DNA of 64,000 bases, from NCBI RefSeq assembly GCF_902702915.1, contig NZ_LR738849.1, positions 1,550,001 through 1,614,000 on the forward strand, read 5' to 3'. The DNA comes from Desulfovibrio sp. 86 (GTDB taxonomy: Bacteria > Desulfobacterota > Desulfovibrionia > Desulfovibrionales > Desulfovibrionaceae). The notes beneath the pieces were generated by a model. That model ran no database searches. It was not told the origin of the DNA and was given only the letters and a program-made list of their open reading frames with translations. A program made the translations under genes and the position numbers. This document shows, piece after piece, positions 24,053 to 32,279 of this stretch (the stretch's first letter is position 1; each line of letters starts with the position of its first letter).

Positions 24053-25402
24053 ATGAATCTTGAACTCAAAAAGGCCATTGACCAGATCAGTAAGGACAAG
24101 GGCCTTGACCGCAACATGCTCATTGACACGCTTGAAGACGCGGTGCGCACCTCCGTGCTGCGCCGCTTCAGCGAAGATATGGACGTGGAAGTGTCCTACA
24201 ATGACGAAACGGGCGATATTGAGGTCTACCAGTTCAAAATCGTGATGGCCGATGGCGATGTGGCCAATCCGGACACGCAGATTGAACTTACCGAAGCCCT
24301 GGCCCACGATCCTTCCGTTCAGGTTGATGACGAAATGGGCTTCCGCGTCAAGGTGGAAGACCTGGGGCGCATCGCGGCCCAGTCCGCCAAGCAGGTCATC
24401 ATCCAGCGCATGCGCGACGCAGAGCAGGAAATCATTTACAGCGAATACAAGGATCGCCTGGGCGAAATCGTTTCAGGCATCGTGCAGCGCCGCGACAAGG
24501 GCGGATGGGTGGTCAACCTGGGCCGCACCGAAGCCATCTTGCCGCGCGAAGAACAGATCCCGCGTGAGCATTACAAGCGCGGCGACCGCGTGCAGGCCCT
24601 TATTATCGAGGTTCGCCAGGAGGGCCGCGGCCCGCAGGTCGTCATTTCACGCTCGCACCGCGACTATATGGCCGCCCTCTTTCGCCGTGAGGTGCCCGAA
24701 GTGGACGACGGCGTCGTGCAGATCATGGGCGTGGCCCGTGACCCCGGCTCCCGCGCCAAGGTGGCGGTGCTCTCACGCGAGCGTGACGTTGACCCGGTCG
24801 GCGCCTGCGTTGGCGTGCGCGGTTCGCGCATCCAGAACATCGTGCAGGAACTGCACGGCGAACGCATTGACATCGTTGTCTGGAGCGCCGACATAGCCAC
24901 CTATGCCCGCAATGCCCTGGCCCCGGCCCTGGTATCGCGCATTGTGGTGGACGAAGAAGAAAACCTGCTCGAAGTCATCGTGCCGGACGATCAGCTCACC
25001 AACGCCATCGGGCGCAAGGGGCAGAACGTCAAACTGGCCGCCAGACTTCTGGGCTGGAAAGTCGATATATTTACCGAGACCCGCTACAACGAGGCCAATG
25101 CCATCGGGCACGGTCTTGAGCAGGTGGCCAGTGTGGCCGAAGTATCCATCGAGGCTCTGCTTGACGCGGGATTCAGCTCGCTTGACAAGCTGCGCCAGGC
25201 CACGGACCAGGAGCTTTCAGACAAGCTGACCATCAGCGCGTCCCGTATCGCCGACCTGCGTTCGGCCATCAACTTCCTGGCTCCGGTGGTGGAAAGCACG
25301 CCCGAATCTTCTGCCGTTGAACTGGGCAAGGTGCATTCCGCTGATGAGAACTCCGGCCAGGGCACGGCTGACGGCAACGCCGACGAGGATGCGCAGGCTT
25401 AG
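24053..25402 (+). CDS. nusA: Transcription termination/antitermination protein NusA
   Basis: 449 residues. It binds RNA polymerase and nascent RNA and controls pausing, termination and antitermination. Domains in order: NusA N-terminal domain (about 1-125), S1 (about 130-200; GIVQRRDKGGWVVNLGRTEA), KH1 and KH2 (about 200-345; GACVGVRGSRIQNIVQEL, NAIGRKGQNVKLAARLLGW), then one helix-hairpin-helix-like repeat (about 365-425) and an acidic tail. The start was set at 24053 from the GGAGG 6 bp upstream and the N-terminal alignment MNLELKKAIDQI; an upstream in-frame ATG is unlikely. ylxR follows after 10 bp. Confidence 0.97.
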   Translation: MNLELKKAIDQISKDKGLDRNMLIDTLEDAVRTSVLRRFSEDMDVEVSYNDETGDIEVYQFKIVMADGDVANPDTQIELTEALAHDPSVQVDDEMGFRVKVEDLGRIAAQSAKQVIIQRMRDAEQEIIYSEYKDRLGEIVSGIVQRRDKGGWVVNLGRTEAILPREEQIPREHYKRGDRVQALIIEVRQEGRGPQVVISRSHRDYMAALFRREVPEVDDGVVQIMGVARDPGSRAKVAVLSRERDVDPVGACVGVRGSRIQNIVQELHGERIDIVVWSADIATYARNALAPALVSRIVVDEEENLLEVIVPDDQLTNAIGRKGQNVKLAARLLGWKVDIFTETRYNEANAIGHGLEQVASVAEVSIEALLDAGFSSLDKLRQATDQELSDKLTISASRIADLRSAINFLAPVVESTPESSAVELGKVHSADENSGQGTADGNADEDAQA

Positions 25403-25412
25403 GGGCGCTGAC

Positions 25413-25658
25413 ATGGTGGATGGGCAGAACACGGCTGAAACCGTGCAGGGGCCGGTACGCATGTGCATCATATGCCGCCGACGCTTCGCCAAGGCCCAAT
25501 TGACCCGCCATGTGCTGACCGCCCAGGGAATTTTGACTATTGACGCTAATAAGACCAGACCTGGCAGGGGCTGGTATCTCTGTTCCGATGCCGTATGCGC
25601 GGCGAGGTTCGCCAAGTTCAGGCCCGGAACACGGCGCAAGGGGGGGAAACATGTCTGA
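25413..25658 (+). CDS. ylxR: YlxR-type RNA-binding protein (DUF448)
   Basis: 81 residues. A small basic protein of the YlxR family, usually found between nusA and infB and thought to bind RNA or nucleoid. The fold signature is [17 protein letters not shown], then [16 protein letters not shown], with the Cys pairs typical of the family. Its last 8 bp overlap the infB start, which suggests translational coupling. Confidence 0.9.
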   Translation: MVDGQNTAETVQGPVRMCIICRRRFAKAQLTRHVLTAQGILTIDANKTRPGRGWYLCSDAVCAARFAKFRPGTRRKGGKHV

Positions 25659-28600
25659 AGAAAAAATTAAAGTATCGGAATTTGCCAAGGAATTTACCAA
25701 GGAATTTCCGGCCGTGCCCCAAAAGGACATGCTGCGTGTGATGCGCGAGCTGGGCACGTCCGCCAAAACCCTGGCAGGTTCCCTGAGCACTGAGGAGGCG
25801 GCACGCGTGCGCGAACATTTTGCCGAACAAAAACAGGCGGATGCCGAGCGTTCCGGCTCTCACCCCAACGTCATCGTGCGTCGCCGCCGTAAGGATGCTG
25901 ACAAGGCCGATGCTCCTGAAGCCGCGGAAGCCGCTTCCGCAGTCACGGAAGTGAGCGCCCCCGAAGCCGTGGAAAAGCCTGCGGAAGCCGAAAGCCCCGT
26001 TGTGGCCGAAGCCGCACCCGCGCCCAAGGCTGAAGCCCCGGCCGCCAGCCCCCGCAAAGCTCAGGAAAAAGCCGAGCCTGTGGCCGCAAAGGCCGAGACC
26101 GCCGGTACGCCCAAGGCCACCAAGGCCAGGGTCGTTTCTGCAGCCCGCGTCATCAGCCGCCCCGGCGAAGAAGAAAAGAAGCCCGAACCTGTTGTGGCGG
26201 AAAAGAAGCCCAGGGCTCCTGAAGTTTCACCCGTGGCCGCCGCGCTTGCCGCCCGTGCCGCTGATGAAGCCGAAGTAAAGGCTCAGGAAAAGGCAGAAGC
26301 AAAGGCCCACGAAAAGAACGAGGCTGAAAAGGCGGCCAAGGCCGCTCGCGTGGCGCGCCCCGACGCTTCCGCCATGCCTGAGGGCTCGTCCGCGCCCACC
26401 CTGCCCCAGCGTGCCCCCGAAGCCCGCGCGGAAGCCTGGAAAGATTCCGACAATACCGATGACGCCGACGGCGCGCCCCGTCGCGCTTCCAGAACTGATG
26501 GCGGGCAGGCTCCTGCCGCCCCCCAGGTGCGCATCATTTCACGGCCCACTCCCGGCAGCCAGCAGGAACGCCCCTCGCGTCCCATGGGCGCACGCCCCGC
26601 CGGCGGCCCCGGATATTCCGGCCCTGGCGGCTCCGGCCCCGGCGCCCCGCGCGGCGACAATGCCGGCAGGCCCCCGCGTCCTGGCGCTCCCCGCCCCGCT
26701 GGCCCTGGTGGCCCCCGTCCGGCTGGCCCTGGTGGCCCGCGTCCCGCCGGCCCCGGCGGCCCCCGTCCTGGCGGCGGCGGATTCGGCCAGCAGGCCGCGC
26801 CCGCGTCCCCCACGGACAGCCGCGATGGTCAGAGCAAGAAAAAACGCCTCAAGGGCCGTCGTACCGTTGATTTTCAGCAGGGTGATTCCGTTCGCCGTGA
26901 CGATGACGACAGCGTGCGTCTGAGCCGTGGCAAGGGGCGTCGCAAGGGCGGCAAACCCGTACCGGCCACGACCACGCAGCCGCTCAAGGCCGCCAAGCGT
27001 AAAATCCGCGTCACGGAAGCCATTCGTGTGGCCGACATGGCCCACCAGATGGGGCTCAAAGCCAATGAGATCATCAAGGTTCTCTTCGGCCTTGGCATCA
27101 TGGCCACCATCAACCAGGCTCTGGACCTTGACACGGCCACCCTGGTCGCCTCCGAATTTGGCTATGAAGTGGAAAAGGTGGGCTTCTCTGAAGACGACTA
27201 CCTGACCCCCAAGGACGTGGACGCGCCCGAAACCCTCAAGCCGCGCCCGCCCGTGGTGACCATCATGGGCCACGTGGACCACGGCAAAACCTCGCTGCTT
27301 GACGCCATCCGCAAGACCAACGTCACCAGCGGCGAAGCTGGCGGCATCACGCAGCATATCGGCGCTTACCATGTGAAGACCAAGCGCGGCGAAATCGTCT
27401 TCCTCGACACGCCCGGCCATGAAGCCTTTACGGCCATGCGCGCCCGTGGCGCCCAGGTGACGGACCTTGTCATCCTTGTGGTGGCCGCCGACGACGGCGT
27501 TATGGAGCAGACCCGGGAAGCCATCAACCACTCGCGCGCCGCCAACGTGCCCATCATGGTGGCCGTCAACAAGATGGACAAGCCCGGGGCCGACCCGGAC
27601 CGCGTCCTGCGTGAGCTCGCCGAACTGGGCCTCCAGGCCGAAGAATGGGGCGGCGACACCATCGTTGCCAAGGTAGCGGCCAAGACCCGCATGGGTCTGG
27701 ACGAGCTGCTGGAAATGGTGGCTCTGCAAGCCGAAATTATGGAACTCAAGGCCAATCCCGACAAGCTTGCCCGCGGCCACATTGTGGAAGCCAAGCTGGA
27801 CAAGGGACGCGGCCCTGTGGCCACCGTGCTTATTCAGGAAGGAACCCTGCGCCTGGGCGACAACTTCGTGTGCGGCCCCTTCTCTGGCCGTGTGCGCGCC
27901 CTCATGAGCGATCAGGGCAAGAAGGTCAAGGACGCCGGTCCCTCGCTGCCTGTGGAAGTGCAGGGCTTTGAAGGCGTGCCGGAAGCCGGTGAGGAATTCT
28001 TTGTGGTCAGTGATGAAAAGCTGGCCCGCCGCATCGCCGACTCGCGCGCCATCAAGCAGCGTGAACGCGACCTCGCCTCGGAATCGCGCGTGACTCTGGA
28101 AACCTTCCTGTCCCAGCGCAAGTCCGATCAGGAAACCCTGACCCTCAACCTCGTGCTCAAGGCCGACGTTCAGGGCAGCCTGGAAGCCATCACCGAGGCC
28201 CTGCTCAAGCAGAGCACCGAAAAAGTGCGCATCAACGTGGTGCACGGCGGTACCGGCGCCATTACAGAATCCGACATTCTGCTGGCCTCGGCCTCGCAGG
28301 CCATCATCATCGGCTTCAACGTGCGGCCCACATCCAAGATCAAGGACGTGGCCGAACACGAGAATGTGGATATCCGCTTCTATGAGATCATCTACAAGCT
28401 TGTGGATGATATCAAGAGCGCCATGACGGGCATGCTCGCGCCTGTGCAGCGTGAAGTGTACCTCGGCCAGGCCGAAGTGCGCGACACCTTCAGCGTGCCC
28501 AAGGTCGGCGTTATCGCCGGTTCCTATGTGGCCGACGGCAAAATCGCCCGCAATGCCGGTGTACGCCTGCTGCGCGACGGCGTGGTGGTCTACACGGGCA

Positions 28601-28749
28601 AGATCTCTTCCCTCAAGCGCTTCAAGGATGACTCCAAGGAAGTGGTCAAGGGCAATGAGTGCGGCGTGGGCCTTGAAAACTTCAATGACGTCAAGATTGG
28701 CGATATCATCGAGGCTTTCGAAACCGTCGAAGAAGCGGCGACGCTGTAG
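25651..28749 (+). CDS. infB: Translation initiation factor IF-2
   Basis: 1032 residues. A GTPase that places initiator tRNA on the ribosome. An IF2_N motif lies at the N-terminus ([10 protein letters not shown]) and a second at about 455 ([20 protein letters not shown]). Between them are about 420 residues rich in Ala/Glu/Lys and then Pro/Gly, including a perfect series of GPGGPRPA units at about 350-375. The G domain shows GHVDHGKT (about 540), DTPGHEAF and NKMD, followed by domain II and the C-terminal domains ending in [14 protein letters not shown]. The start follows GGGGG and overlaps ylxR. A strong terminator follows. Confidence 0.97.
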   Translation: MSEEKIKVSEFAKEFTKEFPAVPQKDMLRVMRELGTSAKTLAGSLSTEEAARVREHFAEQKQADAERSGSHPNVIVRRRRKDADKADAPEAAEAASAVTEVSAPEAVEKPAEAESPVVAEAAPAPKAEAPAASPRKAQEKAEPVAAKAETAGTPKATKARVVSAARVISRPGEEEKKPEPVVAEKKPRAPEVSPVAAALAARAADEAEVKAQEKAEAKAHEKNEAEKAAKAARVARPDASAMPEGSSAPTLPQRAPEARAEAWKDSDNTDDADGAPRRASRTDGGQAPAAPQVRIISRPTPGSQQERPSRPMGARPAGGPGYSGPGGSGPGAPRGDNAGRPPRPGAPRPAGPGGPRPAGPGGPRPAGPGGPRPGGGGFGQQAAPASPTDSRDGQSKKKRLKGRRTVDFQQGDSVRRDDDDSVRLSRGKGRRKGGKPVPATTTQPLKAAKRKIRVTEAIRVADMAHQMGLKANEIIKVLFGLGIMATINQALDLDTATLVASEFGYEVEKVGFSEDDYLTPKDVDAPETLKPRPPVVTIMGHVDHGKTSLLDAIRKTNVTSGEAGGITQHIGAYHVKTKRGEIVFLDTPGHEAFTAMRARGAQVTDLVILVVAADDGVMEQTREAINHSRAANVPIMVAVNKMDKPGADPDRVLRELAELGLQAEEWGGDTIVAKVAAKTRMGLDELLEMVALQAEIMELKANPDKLARGHIVEAKLDKGRGPVATVLIQEGTLRLGDNFVCGPFSGRVRALMSDQGKKVKDAGPSLPVEVQGFEGVPEAGEEFFVVSDEKLARRIADSRAIKQRERDLASESRVTLETFLSQRKSDQETLTLNLVLKADVQGSLEAITEALLKQSTEKVRINVVHGGTGAITESDILLASASQAIIIGFNVRPTSKIKDVAEHENVDIRFYEIIYKLVDDIKSAMTGMLAPVQREVYLGQAEVRDTFSVPKVGVIAGSYVADGKIARNAGVRLLRDGVVVYTGKISSLKRFKDDSKEVVKGNECGVGLENFNDVKIGDIIEAFETVEEAATL

Positions 28750-28867
28750 AGAGTTGGGGCGCAGCAGTTGCAGCACGCAGCTGCTGTCGCCATCCCTCGC
28801 CAGTGCGGCCTCCACACTGCGGGAACTGCCCGGCAGGCCGCAGCGTGAAAACTGAAGTATGAACTCT

Positions 28868-28914
28868 TTCGGGGGAAGGAATGTCTGCACAAGACGTTCC
28901 TTCCCCCGGTTTTT
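28868..28914 (+). terminator. Rho-independent terminator after infB
   Basis: A 15-bp stem (CGGGGGAAGGAA...GTC with GAC...TTCCTTCCCCCG) is followed by GTTTTT. It splits the cluster into two transcripts: rimP-infB, and the DUF503 gene onward. Confidence 0.9.
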
Positions 28915-29199
28915 GACAGGATTATGGCCGCCGAGCGCATGACCGCTGAGCATGTCGAGCTGAAAATGCTGGCATTATCTATCGCCAACAGATACCATTC
29001 CCAACAGGCCCATTCTCCGGCCAGTATTCTTGCGCTCTTTTGCGATGTCGGGCCAACTGGCCGAAGCGCTTGGGGCAGAATTCCGGCTTGCATTTCGGGT
29101 TTGCGCTGCGCCAAAGAACGGCCCCGCCTGCGGGTCGCCACAGCCCAGGCCGCCAAAATCAACCGGCCCTCCCAAGGGCCGCCAAATACGTATATACCC
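28915..29199. other. Spacer before the DUF503 gene
   Basis: About 285 bp. The reading frame of the next gene stays open through it, but the translated product matches nothing in the family and no ribosome site supports an earlier start. The usual cluster position for rbfA is near here, yet no RbfA-like frame is present. Confidence 0.5.
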
Positions 29200-29490
29200 A
29201 TGTTCATGGCAGTACTCACGGTGGAATTCAGCCTGCACGGCAACGACAATCTCAAGGCCAAGCGCCGCGTTGCCAACAGCTTGAAGCAGAAAACCCGCAA
29301 TAAATTTAACGTGGCCATAGCGGAAGCAGGCACAGAAAACAGCCTGAGCAGCCTGCGGCTGGCCGTTGTCTCCATTTCCAACAGTGAAGGACACCTGCGC
29401 AGCCGCATGGACAAATGCGCGCTGATGATGGAGGCCGTCTGCCCGGAAGAAATGGTGGAAAGTCAGGTGGAAATATATGCAGCAGACTAA
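29200..29490 (+). CDS. DUF503 (YlxP-like) protein
   Basis: 96 residues of the DUF503/YlxP family, small proteins often encoded beside infB and rbfA and thought to act in ribosome biogenesis. Family marks are MAVLTVEFSLHGNDNLKAKR and RNKFNVAIAEAG, followed by RLAVVSISNSEGHL. A start at 29206 is equally possible, and the ribosome site is weak. The gene overlaps the next one by 14 bp, so the two are probably translated together. Confidence 0.8.
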   Translation: MFMAVLTVEFSLHGNDNLKAKRRVANSLKQKTRNKFNVAIAEAGTENSLSSLRLAVVSISNSEGHLRSRMDKCALMMEAVCPEEMVESQVEIYAAD

Positions 29491-30499
29491 TGCCATACCC
29501 GGGCCTTACGCCGAGAAGGCCCGTCAGATAGCCGAGGCCCTGAGCCAGATGGACCAGATTGTCGTGGCCGGTCATGTCCACCCCGATGGAGACGCCGCCG
29601 GGTCCGTGGCCGCAGTGGGGCACATTCTGCGTGACATGGGCAAGGAATTCATGCTTTACGCCAATCCCAGGCTGCCTGGGTATCTGGATTTTTTCCCCAT
29701 GCCTGCCGTGGTGCATACCACCCTGGAGCACCCGCCCTTCACCCCCCGGTGCGCGGTCCTGCTCGACTGTGGCGAACCGGAGCGCCTTGGCGCTGAACTG
29801 GCCGGGCTTCTGCCCCAGCTCGACAGCGTGAATATTGACCACCACCTTGGCGGCGACGGCATGGGCAGCAGGGATAACTGGGTGGTTACCGAAGCAGCCG
29901 CCACGGCCCAGCTTGTGGCCTACGTGTCCCTGGCGGCGGGGCTTCCCCTGACCGGCGATCTATCCCTGGCTGTGGCCTTGGGGCTCATAACAGACACGGG
30001 CGGCTTCTGTCACGGCAACACCAGCGGCGACGTGCTTTCGCTGGCCGCGCATCTGGTGAAAAACGGCTGTAACCTGCCCTGGCTGCGGGAGCAATTGGAC
30101 AATAACTGGAGCCTGGGCCGCTGGCGTCTGTGGGGACTGCTTATGGAAAATTCCCGCGTGGAGTATGACGGGCAGGTGGGCTTCTGCCAGGTGCGGCTGC
30201 AAGACCTGAGCCGCTGCCAGGCCCTCAAAGAGGACATGGAAGGCTTTGTGGAGCAGTTGCGCCGCCTGCAGGGCGTCAAGGTCGCGGCCCTGCTGCGCGA
30301 AGACAGCCCGCAACTGTGCAAGTTCAGTCTGCGCTCCTACGGCGAACTTGACGTACGCTCCATTGCCGCAGATCTGGATGGTGGCGGGCATTTCAACGCC
30401 GCCGGGGGAACCCTGCGCATGCCGCTGGAAAAAGCCGGGCAAGTTTTGCTGAACCGCATCGGTCTCTATCTTGGCAATTTGAAAAACACGGCCAGATAG
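29477..30499 (+). CDS. nrnA: DHH-family oligoribonuclease / pAp phosphatase
   Basis: 340 residues. NrnA-type enzymes degrade nano-RNAs of 2-5 nucleotides and dephosphorylate 3'-phosphoadenosine 5'-phosphate (pAp), a by-product of sulfur metabolism. Metal-binding motifs are all present: GHVHPDGDAAGS (about 35), LLDCGEPERL (about 96), the DHH triad in NIDHHLGG (about 117) and GLITDTGGFCHGN (about 170). The DHHA1 domain closes with the GGGHFNAAGG motif at about 300. It overlaps the DUF503 gene and precedes truB, as in related clusters. Confidence 0.92.
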   Translation: MQQTNAIPGPYAEKARQIAEALSQMDQIVVAGHVHPDGDAAGSVAAVGHILRDMGKEFMLYANPRLPGYLDFFPMPAVVHTTLEHPPFTPRCAVLLDCGEPERLGAELAGLLPQLDSVNIDHHLGGDGMGSRDNWVVTEAAATAQLVAYVSLAAGLPLTGDLSLAVALGLITDTGGFCHGNTSGDVLSLAAHLVKNGCNLPWLREQLDNNWSLGRWRLWGLLMENSRVEYDGQVGFCQVRLQDLSRCQALKEDMEGFVEQLRRLQGVKVAALLREDSPQLCKFSLRSYGELDVRSIAADLDGGGHFNAAGGTLRMPLEKAGQVLLNRIGLYLGNLKNTAR

Positions 30500-30625
30500 C
30501 GCACACAGCGCCGCACACTGTGATCCACCCACCAAAAGAAGCCCCACAGCGCACAGGGATAAAATACCCTGCCGTTGCTGGCCATATCTTTTGACTTATA
30601 ACAGAGCAGAGGATATGGTTGCCAC

Positions 30626-31678
30626 TTGCGTATGGTTAATAAAGATACACTAGCACAGTTCTGCCGTAGTCAGGGCCAGCCGGAATCGCCGTCCCGCACG
30701 CCGGAGCGCGACTCCGGTTCCGGGTCAGGCACTGCCGTCACTTCCGCAACCCTGCGGGACGGCAAGGCATATGCTCTGCCCCAGCAACACGGCGTCCTTG
30801 TGCTCAACAAGCCCTCCGGGCCCACCTCGGCCCGCTGCCTCACAGCCATCAAAAGGCTTGGGCAGAAAAAAATCGGCCACGCCGGCACGCTGGACCCTTT
30901 GGCTTCCGGCGTGCTGCTGGTATTGTTGGGGCAGGCCACCAAGCTTTCCGGGCACCTTCTGTCCGGGGGCGGCAAGGTGTATAGCGGCGTGTTGCGCCTT
31001 GGGCAAACCACGGATACCTGGGATATCGAAGGCCAGGTACTTGAAGAAACCCCCTGGCAGCATATCGGCGTAGAAGACGTCAGACGCGAAGTGGCGTCCT
31101 GGCTTGATCTGACGGAACAAGCCGTTCCGTCCTATTCTGCCGCAAAACACGAGGGCCAGCCCCTGTACAAGCTGGCCCGCAAGGGGCTTGAAGCCCCGCA
31201 GAAGATCAAACGCATGAAAATTTCACAGGCGGACGTGCTTGAAACAAGCCTGCCGTTTGTGAGCTTTCGGGTCGCATGCAGTTCCGGCACCTATATACGC
31301 TCCCTGGCCCACAGCTTGGGGATGCGACTTGGTTGCGGAGCCGTGCTCACGGAACTGACCCGGGAGTATAGTCACCCCTTCGGCCTCGATGTGGCCCGCG
31401 ATCCGGCGGACTTCACGGCTGATCCCACCCTGTTGCCTGGCTGCGTCATCCCTGTGGAGGATGCGCTGCCGCACTGGCCCAGGGTGGATCTGACGCTGGA
31501 AGAAGCCGCCCGCGTGCGCAACGGCATCGCGGTGCCCTGCCGGACGCCACAAGCTGACTCCGGCGACGGCGAAGACCTCGCGTTTTTGATGGAACAGGGC
31601 CAGGCCCTGGCTCTGGCCAAACGCGAAGCAACAGCCGCCGGGCCCTGCTGGGCCGTGTTGCGGGGACTTTGGAACTAA
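30626..31678 (+). CDS. truB: tRNA pseudouridine-55 synthase TruB
   Basis: 350 residues. It makes pseudouridine 55 in the T-loop of tRNA. The catalytic Asp lies in GHAGTLDPLASGVL (about 93), and other family motifs are LVLNKPSGPTS and the SYSAAKHEGQPLYKLAR loop. The thumb/forefinger region and a PUA-like C-terminus are present. About 50 residues rich in Ser/Pro/Thr precede the conserved domain. The start is uncertain: TTG at 30626, or ATG at 30632; an AGAGGA ribosome site lies 13 or 19 bp before them. Confidence 0.93.
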   Translation: MRMVNKDTLAQFCRSQGQPESPSRTPERDSGSGSGTAVTSATLRDGKAYALPQQHGVLVLNKPSGPTSARCLTAIKRLGQKKIGHAGTLDPLASGVLLVLLGQATKLSGHLLSGGGKVYSGVLRLGQTTDTWDIEGQVLEETPWQHIGVEDVRREVASWLDLTEQAVPSYSAAKHEGQPLYKLARKGLEAPQKIKRMKISQADVLETSLPFVSFRVACSSGTYIRSLAHSLGMRLGCGAVLTELTREYSHPFGLDVARDPADFTADPTLLPGCVIPVEDALPHWPRVDLTLEEAARVRNGIAVPCRTPQADSGDGEDLAFLMEQGQALALAKREATAAGPCWAVLRGLWN

Positions 31679-31720
31679 GGGCCTTCTCGCCCGTAACAGC
31701 CTTACTCAAGGAGAACTGCT

Positions 31721-31990
31721 GTGGTAATGGATGTAACTCAGAAGAAAGCGGTCATTGACGCCCACGCCAAACATGAAGGCGACACCGGCTCCCCGGAAGT
31801 GCAGGTTGCCCTGCTTACTGCCCGTATTGAAGACCTCACCGGTCACTTCAAAGAGCACAAGAAGGACTTTCACTCCCGCACGGGCCTGCTGAAGCTTGTT
31901 GGCCGTCGCCGCAATATTCTGAACTACCTGAAGAAGACCGACATTCAGCGCTACCGCGCGCTGATTGAGAAGCTTGGCCTGCGCAAGTAA
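31721..31990 (+). CDS. rpsO: 30S ribosomal protein S15
   Basis: 89 residues, the usual length. It binds the central domain of 16S rRNA early in 30S assembly. The family core [35 protein letters not shown] and the LIEKLGLRK end are present. A GTG start at 31721 is preferred over ATG at 31727 because AAGGAG stands 7 bp before the GTG and the length then matches the family. It lies between truB and pnp, the standard order. S15 usually represses its own translation, but I see no diagnostic pseudoknot. Confidence 0.97.
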   Translation: MVMDVTQKKAVIDAHAKHEGDTGSPEVQVALLTARIEDLTGHFKEHKKDFHSRTGLLKLVGRRRNILNYLKKTDIQRYRALIEKLGLRK

Positions 31991-32001
31991 GGTTTTTGGC
32001 T

Positions 32002-32036
32002 GCAAGGGGGAAGCCTGAGGCTTCCCCCTTGCAACT
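32002..32036 (+). terminator. Hairpin between rpsO and pnp
   Basis: A 14-bp stem, GCAAGGGGGAAGCC / GGCTTCCCCCTTGC with loop TGA, follows the rpsO stop. There is no T run, so it may be an RNA-stability or RNase III-type processing hairpin rather than a terminator. Confidence 0.6.
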
Positions 32037-32039
32037 TAG

Positions 32040-32155
32040 AGCAGCTTGCCTTTGAAACGCTCTGCTTTTCAAAGTGTCATTTGAAGCTGCGCTTACGCTT
32101 TCGCAACGGGCGACTGCCCGCGCACTCGCCAGAGCACTTTCAAGGTGAAAATGCT
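32040..32155. repeat. Multi-hairpin repeat family, copy before pnp
   Basis: GCAGCTT-CCTTTGAAA ... TTTTCAAAG ... AAGCTGC forms a long hairpin. It is followed by CGGGCGACTGCCCG and a right end GCCAGAGCACTTTCAAGGTGAAAATGCTCT, shared with the elements at about 20743 and 35785. Confidence 0.6.
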
Positions 32156-32279
32156 CTGCTGCACGCAAACTGCCCCCATGGGGCGCAACGCCAGAAGGGG
32201 GGTCCGGGAAAATCAGGCAGGGACACGCCACTTTGCCCGCTTTTGCCGGAATCCCCTTCGCCCATGCAAAGGATTTTAC

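Noticed and set aside
28924-29199. A 92-residue N-terminal extension of the DUF503 protein
   Set aside because: The sequence does not resemble any family member, and full-length DUF503 proteins begin at the MAVLTVE strand.
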